Positions 6,094 through 9,505 of a stretch of 9,505 bases of DNA are shown here, piece after piece. Origin of the DNA: Alistipes sp. (GTDB taxonomy: Bacteria > Bacteroidota > Bacteroidia > Bacteroidales > Rikenellaceae). Position numbers and translations under genes: made by a program. The DNA lies in NCBI GenBank assembly GCA_017391435.1, contig JAFOYS010000261.1, positions 1 through 9,505 of the forward strand, in the 5' to 3' direction. The notes under the pieces are model-generated. The model saw only the letters and a list, made by a program, of their open reading frames with translations. It had not been told where the DNA came from and did not search any database. The number at the start of each line of letters is the position of its first letter. Position 1 is the first letter of the stretch.

Positions 6094-6243
6094 CTATCTC
6101 CATAGCCTCTGCATAAAGATATTGTTGTATAGAGTCCAGTTGTCCCACTGATGACCTCCGGGTGAAATTAGGTATTGGTGTCTGTAGCCTCGTCTGTTAA
6201 GGATAGTACGGCCGTACAGATGCCGTTGCCACGCATATAGGCA
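6094..6243 (-). pseudogene. Esterase (alpha/beta hydrolase), C-terminal remnant
   Basis: Read on the minus strand, the frame ending with TAG at 6096-6094 gives RTILNRRGYRHQYLI, then SPGGHQWDNWTLYNNIFMQR, then LWR. The block PGGHQWDNW followed by an aromatic-rich helix and a terminal Leu-aromatic pair is the usual end of Bacteroidota esterases of the esterase D/FrmB kind, where the His of GGH is the catalytic histidine. About 37-49 residues remain of a protein normally several hundred long. The Ser and Asp of the catalytic triad and any start codon are absent, so it cannot be functional. Convincing similarity begins near 6207. Upstream of that the same DNA codes, in another frame, for a glycosyltransferase start, so the two remnants are joined there. 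The assignment rests on motif recognition only. Confidence 0.6.
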
Positions 6244-6269
6244 TTATTGCAGACAATCAATACTTTCAT
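6168..6269 (-). pseudogene. Glycosyltransferase (GT4-like), N-terminal remnant
   Basis: From the ATG at 6269 the minus strand codes for 33 residues beginning MKVLIVCNNAYMRGNG and continuing ICTAVLSL, then a non-homologous tail DEATDTNT and a stop at 6168. The start looks like the first beta strand and Gly-rich loop of a GT-B glycosyltransferase of family 4: a hydrophobic strand, Asn-Asn, then GNGI followed by a helix. After about codon 24 (near 6198) the likeness ends and the DNA instead carries, in a different frame, an esterase C-terminus. A -7 promoter element still lies 27 bases upstream (6296-6303), so the scar may be transcribed. The peptide itself is very unlikely to be functional. The family call is moderately sure because only 24 residues support it. 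Confidence 0.5.
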
Positions 6270-6295
6270 TGCTCTAATAGTTGGAGTTATAGTGG

Positions 6296-6303
6296 CAAAG
6301 ATA
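6296..6303 (-). promoter_or_regulatory. -7 promoter element before the glycosyltransferase remnant
   Basis: The minus strand reads TATCTTTG, an exact TAnnTTTG match. At the -33 distance lies a T-rich stretch (complement of the A run 6318-6325) rather than an exact TTTG. Predicted start near 6291, about 22 bases before the ATG at 6269. It probably belonged to the intact glycosyltransferase gene. Confidence 0.5.
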
Positions 6304-6395
6304 GGCTTTATTAGATTAAAAAAAATGGCCATATTTTTGCTTTTTCAACCAACTGCCAATCTATTAAAACATACAGGCAAATATTATCAACAAAA
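6304..6395. other. AT-rich spacer, no gene seen
   Basis: This stretch has an A8 run (6318-6325) and no open frame of note. On the plus strand TATTTTTG (6332-6339) fits the -7 pattern, with TTTA (6307-6310) 21 bases upstream. A transcript from there would meet the hairpin at 6396-6422 after about 80 bases, so a small RNA is conceivable, though such matches are expected by chance in AT-rich DNA. Confidence 0.3.
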
Positions 6396-6422
6396 CAAAA
6401 GAGGCTCAGCAAGCCTCTTTTG
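6396..6422. terminator. Bidirectional hairpin terminator
   Basis: CAAAAGAGGCT (6396-6406) pairs perfectly with AGCCTCTTTTG (6412-6422), 11 bp around the loop CAGCA. The GAGGCT/AGCCTC core with an A tract on one side and a T tract on the other is the classic form that works on both strands. On the minus strand it would end the DUF1232 transcript, but only if that transcript continues past the 6432-6525 peptide region. Confidence 0.8.
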
Positions 6423-6431
6423 AAACATTAG

Positions 6432-6525
6432 TTAGATTTCAATCAGTAATACTAAACCCCAGAGCGCCATTACAATGGCTAAAATTGTGGTTACGACCTC
6501 AGATATATCTTCCCTCTCTACTCAT
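6432..6525 (-). pseudogene. Possible small membrane peptide, frame broken by one base
   Basis: On the minus strand, an open frame ending in TAA at 6434-6432 reads EDISEVVTTILAIVMALWGL then VLLIEI, a convincing single transmembrane helix with an acidic lead. The frame has no good start: it is closed by TGA at 6524-6522, and the only in-frame ATG (6470) leaves 12 residues. An ATG at 6525 in the next frame starts MSRE and stops after 8 codons. Removing one G from the GGG run between them would join the two into a peptide of 30 residues starting MSREEDISE. It sits 12 bases after the DUF1232 stop codon and just before the bidirectional terminator, as a last operon gene would. It could be a real frameshift, a sequencing error or chance. 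Confidence 0.35.
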
Positions 6526-6537
6526 ATGCCGTGGCTT

Positions 6538-6969
6538 TTACTCAACCATCTCATACTCAACACCAAACCAATTGTTGAGCGTATCCTCTACCTGGTTGTT
6601 AATCTCTGGGGTAATCTTATCCTTAATCTTGTGGTAGGCATACATAAGCGCTACGCCATCGTCAAGAATACCCAGCAACTTGTATGTTGCGCGAGGCAGA
6701 AGATCTGAAGGCAGAACAGTATAGGCAATAGCTGCATAGATAAGCATTCGCTCTGTGGTTGATAGATCCTCGCTCTTCAGTACATAGTAGCACTGTAAAA
6801 CAGGTCGCGCCGTAACTCTACCGACCTTTGTTGCCCACGGCTCTATACGGAGCCAGATGTCGTTAAGGCCTTTGCGCCAGTCGACATTCTTTGCCTTGGC
6901 AATAAGCGGTTTGATATCTTTGCCCATAACCATATAGGCCAAAATCAGAATTGAAATAGTAAGTAACAT
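6538..6969 (-). CDS. YkvA/DUF1232-family membrane protein
   Basis: The 143-residue protein starts with a hydrophobic segment (residues 1-15, MLLTISILILAYMVM), probably a membrane anchor. A basic and Trp-containing region (16-60) follows. The DUF1232 core lies at about 73-113: ERMLIYAAIAYTVLPSDLLP, then a short link and LGILDDGVALMYAYHKI. The pattern of a hydrophobic helix, Pro-Ser/Ile-Asp-Leu-Leu-Pro and then Leu-Asp-Asp is the family hallmark, with Asp89, Asp103 and Asp104 conserved; the Asp residues sit at a helix break in the membrane. The molecular function of YkvA-like proteins is not established. The C-terminus (114-143) is acidic and soluble. The gene lies 56 bases after an unrecognised gene on the same strand, without a consensus promoter between them (the best match is TATATTTT), so it is probably read through from the deoxyribonucleotidase operon. 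Confidence 0.82.
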   Translation of the reverse strand: MLLTISILILAYMVMGKDIKPLIAKAKNVDWRKGLNDIWLRIEPWATKVGRVTARPVLQCYYVLKSEDLSTTERMLIYAAIAYTVLPSDLLPRATYKLLGILDDGVALMYAYHKIKDKITPEINNQVEDTLNNWFGVEYEMVE

Positions 6970-6986
6970 AGTCTAAATTTTTTTGT

Positions 6987-7010
6987 CTCTACCTATATAG
7001 AGTGGTAGAG
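6987..7010. other. Hairpin in the spacer before the DUF1232 gene
   Basis: CTCTACC (6987-6993) pairs with GGTAGAG (7004-7010), 7 bp around a 10-base loop (TATATAGAGT). It lies between a stop codon (7026) and the next start (6969) on the minus strand. It is followed by ACAAAAAAA on that strand rather than a T run, so it is not a standard terminator. It may attenuate, protect an mRNA end, or mean nothing. Confidence 0.4.
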
Positions 7011-7025
7011 CGAAAAAATATATCA

Positions 7026-7541
7026 TTATGAGGGTAATTTTTCATCATCTACACCCAAAGATACCTCTATATCCTCCTGCTCAAATACCCACTCAATAAA
7101 CTTCTCCAAGTCGGCACAATCTACACTTCCAAAGTTGCGGTGGCTCTCACTGCTCATACTACCAAGTACCCAACTATCATCAACAGACTTCTCAAGTGTG
7201 TAGTATGTGGCACTATTTGTCTCTATATCCACAATCACTGCGCCAAATGCCGCCAGTGGCATCTGTTCAGGCTCTGGGAAGATATAGAGAGCCATAACTG
7301 TTGTCTGGTTTAGCTGTGCACCCTGACAGTGTAGCTCCTCCCAGTTGTAGATAAAGTCGGGGTCTATATGCTCTTTAATAAACTTTTGCCAGTTTTCGGT
7401 CTCTAAAAGAGCTTCTGGTGCAAATTCGCCCTGCTTAACCCCCTCTACCATCATCGGTATAAAATGGTACTCAAAGTAGTAACTGTCAGAGTGTCGCTTC
7501 TGGTCAAGGTTCTCTACAATTGTGTCAATCTCAGTATTCAT
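7026..7541 (-). CDS. Cytosolic hypothetical protein, 171 residues
   Basis: I do not recognise this family. The protein is acidic and soluble, with no signal peptide or membrane segment. Residues 1-65 look helical, with aromatic spacing (DSYYFEYHFIPMMVEGVKQG, then WQKFIKEHIDPDFIYNWEEL). Residues 82-130 alternate in strand fashion (VMALYIFPEPEQMPLAAFGA, VIVDIETNSATYYTLEKS, WVLGSM), as in a small sheet domain. The end is a helix and acidic tail (LEKFIEWVFEQEDIE). The gene starts 12 bases after the deoxyribonucleotidase stop on the same strand, so they form an operon and may be linked in function, though nothing in the sequence proves that. The ATG at 7541 is the first in the frame and fits the tight spacing. 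Confidence 0.8.
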   Translation of the reverse strand: MNTEIDTIVENLDQKRHSDSYYFEYHFIPMMVEGVKQGEFAPEALLETENWQKFIKEHIDPDFIYNWEELHCQGAQLNQTTVMALYIFPEPEQMPLAAFGAVIVDIETNSATYYTLEKSVDDSWVLGSMSSESHRNFGSVDCADLEKFIEWVFEQEDIEVSLGVDDEKLPS

Positions 7542-7553
7542 CTTTATAAGGTT

Positions 7554-8024
7554 TTAGTTATTGTCAATAAGGTAATCTACTACAGCATTCCAATCTGGAA
7601 ATCTCTCAGAGCCAAACTCTATCCACTCTCCCTCAAACTCGCTGGTGCCATTCTTGCCTCGGTCGTCAATAATAATGTCGCCTCGGCAGAGATTCTTGTT
7701 GTGACTCAAGATTATGCGTTTGTAGAAGATATCGTTAAGGTATCTCTGCACCCAGAGCAGTTTGTCGCTCCACGAGGATGGGTTTTTCCACGGAGCAGTA
7801 GAGAGTATATAGCAGTCGTAGTGCTCGGCAAGACGATGCACAGCCTCTATAGCGCCCTCCATAGGCTCCATAGCACCAAAGAGTCCTGGAATCTCATCCT
7901 CTCTGCCCTTATACAGTGCAAGGGTCTGCTCACTCTGCTTCTTTAGACCTGAGGCAAAGTCTACAAGCACTCCATCCATATCAAAGTAGAGTGTTTTGCG
8001 AGTGTTGCTTCTATTTCTCTCCAT
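7554..8024 (-). CDS. 5'(3')-deoxyribonucleotidase of the HAD superfamily (NT5C type)
   Basis: This 156-residue cytosolic phosphatase removes phosphate from deoxyribonucleoside monophosphates in nucleotide pool control and salvage. HAD motifs are all visible: motif I FDMDGVLVDF (14-23) with nucleophile Asp15 and acid/base Asp17; motif II LSTAPWKNPSSWSDKLLWV (74-92) with Ser75/Thr76, a stretch typical of NT5C proteins; motif III Lys110 in LSHNKNL (106-112); motif IV IIIDDRGKNG (117-126) with Asp120/Asp121. The cap is short and inserted after motif I (24-55), as in the C1-type members. The length is slightly below that of mammalian enzymes (about 200), as usual in bacteria. Its own promoter (-7 at 8085-8092) lies right after the nuclease terminator, and it heads an operon with the 171-residue protein and probably the DUF1232 gene. 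The substrate range (deoxy versus ribo, 5' versus 3') is inferred from the family. Confidence 0.9.
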   Translation of the reverse strand: MERNRSNTRKTLYFDMDGVLVDFASGLKKQSEQTLALYKGREDEIPGLFGAMEPMEGAIEAVHRLAEHYDCYILSTAPWKNPSSWSDKLLWVQRYLNDIFYKRIILSHNKNLCRGDIIIDDRGKNGTSEFEGEWIEFGSERFPDWNAVVDYLIDNN

Positions 8025-8084
8025 AATCTTCTCTTTCCTATATTGAATCTTTACCTTATAGAGTCTTTAACTCCGATTTTCTAT

Positions 8085-8092
8085 CAAAGTTA
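8085..8092 (-). promoter_or_regulatory. -7 promoter element for the deoxyribonucleotidase operon
   Basis: The minus strand reads TAACTTTG, an exact TAnnTTTG match, starting 3 bases after the T tract of the nuclease terminator. The nearest TTTG (8121-8118) is 25 bases upstream, further than usual and inside the terminator stem. The leader would be about 57 bases. Confidence 0.55.
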
Positions 8093-8094
8093 GT

Positions 8095-8127
8095 AAAAAA
8101 AATCCACCTCTGGAGCCCAAAGGTGGA
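8095..8127 (-). terminator. Intrinsic terminator after the S1/P1 nuclease gene
   Basis: TCCACCT (8103-8109) pairs with AGGTGGA (8121-8127). An inner TGG/CCA stem (8111-8113 with 8117-8119) closes on a 3-base loop. On the minus strand the stem is followed at once by eight T (complement of 8095-8102). It starts 23 bases past the nuclease stop codon. Confidence 0.88.
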
Positions 8128-8150
8128 TAATTATTGTAGGAAGTTCTCTT

Positions 8151-8924
8151 TTACTTGCCGAAGTAGAGGTTTAGAAGGTATGCAAGACGGTAGCCGGCAT
8201 ACTGCATCTGCTTGTTTACAAGATCAGTAGAGAGCTCAATGGTGTTATCCTTAAGAACAGGTGTGTTGTGAGGATTCCACTCATAGATAACCTTGTTGTC
8301 GCTACCAACCTGGTCTACCCAATCGTGCAGATCACCCTTAACAATCTTCTTGATCTGACCCTTCTTCAGCACATCAAGCTCCTCTGCAATCTGATTGTCC
8401 TTCTTGCCCTTGTGAATCAGTTGCGGCATCTTGTCATACAGACCGTGGAACGCCTTATACTTCTTGCCATTCAGAGTGCAAGGCCAGAAGCAACGAGGAC
8501 CTGGAACATATGAGTGTGTAGGGCAGTGCATATCGCCTACAAAGTGCAGTAGCATTCTGAGATTCATAATAACAGCGCTATCTGTCAGCTGCTCATACTT
8601 ACGAAGGTTGTAGTCGGCAATCTTTAGCGCGTGGATGCAGTCGCCCTTGTAGAGGCGTGGGTTTGGATCGTATACGCTATTCTGGTCAACATTATACACG
8701 TGCCAAGCGGTTGTGTATGCAATAGGCTCATCTCGGCGGTGAGTATCCATCCATACTGCCTCCTTCTTCAGGTCGTAGTTCATATACTTGGAGATGTTCT
8801 CCTTTGCCTTCTCTGTAAGGTTGCGCTGTGCAATCTCTACAATCACGCGGTGACCTACGCCACCCCAGCCAAATGCCTGCAGGGTAAGTGCAGCAGCGGC
8901 TGCAAAAATTAAGATTCTCTTCAT
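8151..8924 (-). CDS. S1/P1-family zinc-dependent nuclease, secreted
   Basis: The 257-residue protein has a Sec signal peptide (1-19, MKRILIFAAAAALTLQAFG) whose removal leaves Trp20 as the first residue, as S1/P1 enzymes require because the N-terminal Trp itself binds zinc. The remaining ligands of the trinuclear zinc site can be placed: His25 (GVGH), Asp60 (VWMD), His75 (AWHVYN), His127, Asp131 and His137 (LLHFVGDMHCPTH), His160 and Asp164 (FHGLYD). The spacing 127-131-137-160-164 equals that of P1 nuclease (116-120-126-149-153). The usual HQPLH is HCPTH here and the usual WD is YD. Four mature cysteines (96, 134, 145, 149) could form disulfides. It should cleave single-stranded DNA/RNA and 3'-nucleotides in the periplasm or outside. 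It lies 23 bases after deoD with no promoter between, so they are one operon, which points to nucleic-acid scavenging. Confidence 0.93.
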   Translation of the reverse strand: MKRILIFAAAAALTLQAFGWGGVGHRVIVEIAQRNLTEKAKENISKYMNYDLKKEAVWMDTHRRDEPIAYTTAWHVYNVDQNSVYDPNPRLYKGDCIHALKIADYNLRKYEQLTDSAVIMNLRMLLHFVGDMHCPTHSYVPGPRCFWPCTLNGKKYKAFHGLYDKMPQLIHKGKKDNQIAEELDVLKKGQIKKIVKGDLHDWVDQVGSDNKVIYEWNPHNTPVLKDNTIELSTDLVNKQMQYAGYRLAYLLNLYFGK

Positions 8925-8947
8925 AGTTTTAGTTGTTATTTTGTTTG

Positions 8948-9505
8948 CTAAATAATCTCAAATGCAATCTCCATCATATCTGTAAATGTCTTCTCGCGCT
9001 GCTCGGCAGTGGTCTCCTCGTGGGTTACGAGCGAGTCAGAGATTGTACAGATGCAGAGCGCCTCGTTGCCACTTCGTGCAGCATTCATATAGAGTGCCGA
9101 AGCCTCCATCTCTACTGCCAGCACGCCCATCTTCTGCCAGCTCTTCCACGCCTCTGGGTCGTCGTTGTAGAAGATCTCGCTGGCAAGGATATTACCCACG
9201 CGGAAGTTAACGCCCATACTCTCGGCCTTCTCAACAGCAGCGCGGAGTAGGCCAAAGTTGGCTATCGGCGCAAAAGTTCCAGGAAGACGATACTGTGCAG
9301 CGTAGTTTGAGTTGTCGCACGCACCCTGAGCAATGACAATATCGCCAATATGTAGCTCTGGATGGTAAGCACCAGCAGAGCCTGTGCGGATAATGCGCTT
9401 TACGCCATAAAAGTTGTAGAGCTCATAGGTGTAGATGCCAATAGACGAGATACCCATTCCGTGTCCCATTACTGATACCTGCTTGCCTTTGTAAGTTCCT
9501 GTATA
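8948..9505 (-). CDS. deoD: Purine nucleoside phosphorylase, DeoD type (N-terminus beyond the right edge)
   Basis: The frame is open from the right edge (YTGTYKGKQVSVMGHGMG) to the stop at 8950-8948, giving 185 residues of about 235; the first ~50 are missing. An internal ATG at 9469 is not the start, because conserved residues continue upstream of it. The enzyme splits purine (deoxy)ribonucleosides with phosphate into base and (deoxy)ribose-1-phosphate in the cytosol, as a homohexamer in the family. Family marks, in order: KGKQVSVMGHGMGISS, the phosphate-site region IIRTGSAGAY, VLAVEMEASALY with the ribose-binding Met-Glu, and CTISDSLVTHEETTAEQR near the end, carrying the catalytic Asp (SD) and the Arg that assists it. 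It is upstream of and in operon with the secreted nuclease gene, 23 bases apart, fitting a purine salvage role. Confidence 0.95.
   Translation of the reverse strand, partial: YTGTYKGKQVSVMGHGMGISSIGIYTYELYNFYGVKRIIRTGSAGAYHPELHIGDIVIAQGACDNSNYAAQYRLPGTFAPIANFGLLRAAVEKAESMGVNFRVGNILASEIFYNDDPEAWKSWQKMGVLAVEMEASALYMNAARSGNEALCICTISDSLVTHEETTAEQREKTFTDMMEIAFEII

Noticed and set aside
6468..6481. GCCAT/ATGGC inverted repeat as a regulatory hairpin
   Set aside because: Only 5 bp with a 4-base loop, and it lies inside the putative membrane peptide; expected by chance.
7464..7946. Plus-strand open frame of 160 codons
   Set aside because: It is antisense to the deoxyribonucleotidase and its neighbour, both of which have clear coding character. 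It has no start signal of its own.
1..9505. CRISPR arrays, insertion sequences, tRNA or rRNA genes
   Set aside because: No regularly spaced direct repeats, transposase motifs, cloverleaf-like stretches or rRNA-like sequence were seen on either strand.

Overview
The window reads as a chromosomal stretch from a member of the Bacteroidota, most likely the order Bacteroidales; the genus cannot be fixed from sequence alone. The main evidence is several promoters of the Bacteroidota type (TTTG, about 20 bases, then TAnnTTTG) in front of genes, the absence of strong Shine-Dalgarno sites, and the gene families present: an NhaP2-type antiporter with a C-terminal TrkA-C domain, an S1/P1 nuclease, a DUF4435 protein and a lipoprotein-type FAD oxidoreductase.

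Layout, left to right. Positions 1-586 (minus) hold a SUI1/YciH translation factor followed 2 bases later by the start of a secreted protein cut by the left edge. A divergent promoter region (about 610-670) separates these from a plus-strand DUF4435 (Toprim-like) gene at 687-1763, which ends in a hairpin terminator. From 2016 to 4481 three minus-strand genes follow: a small secreted hypothetical protein with its own near-consensus promoter, then a two-helix membrane protein and the K+ or Na+/H+ antiporter, probably one transcript. At 4632-6038 (plus) lies an FAD-dependent oxidoreductase with a Tat-like lipoprotein signal, ending in a 12-bp-stem terminator.

The 500 bases after it look at first like empty spacer but hold debris. 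On the minus strand the first ~24 codons of a glycosyltransferase run directly into the last ~37 codons of an esterase in another frame, apparently a deletion scar. Beyond it are a strong bidirectional terminator and a roughly 30-residue membrane peptide whose frame is off by one base in a GGG run.

The right third is all minus strand: purine nucleoside phosphorylase DeoD (cut by the right edge), a periplasmic or secreted S1/P1 nuclease with a strong terminator, then a second transcript with a 5'(3')-deoxyribonucleotidase, an unrecognised 171-residue protein and, after 56 bases, a YkvA/DUF1232 membrane protein. DeoD, the nuclease and the nucleotidase form a plausible nucleic-acid degradation and salvage neighbourhood: the nuclease would cut nucleic acid outside the cytoplasm, the nucleotidase would dephosphorylate (deoxy)nucleotides and DeoD would release the base.

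I see no tRNA, rRNA, CRISPR array, complete insertion sequence or integrase. No clearly new multi-gene system is visible. The best leads are the chimeric gene scar, the orphan Toprim/DUF4435 gene, a promoter placed almost on top of a start codon, and the frameshifted small membrane peptide.
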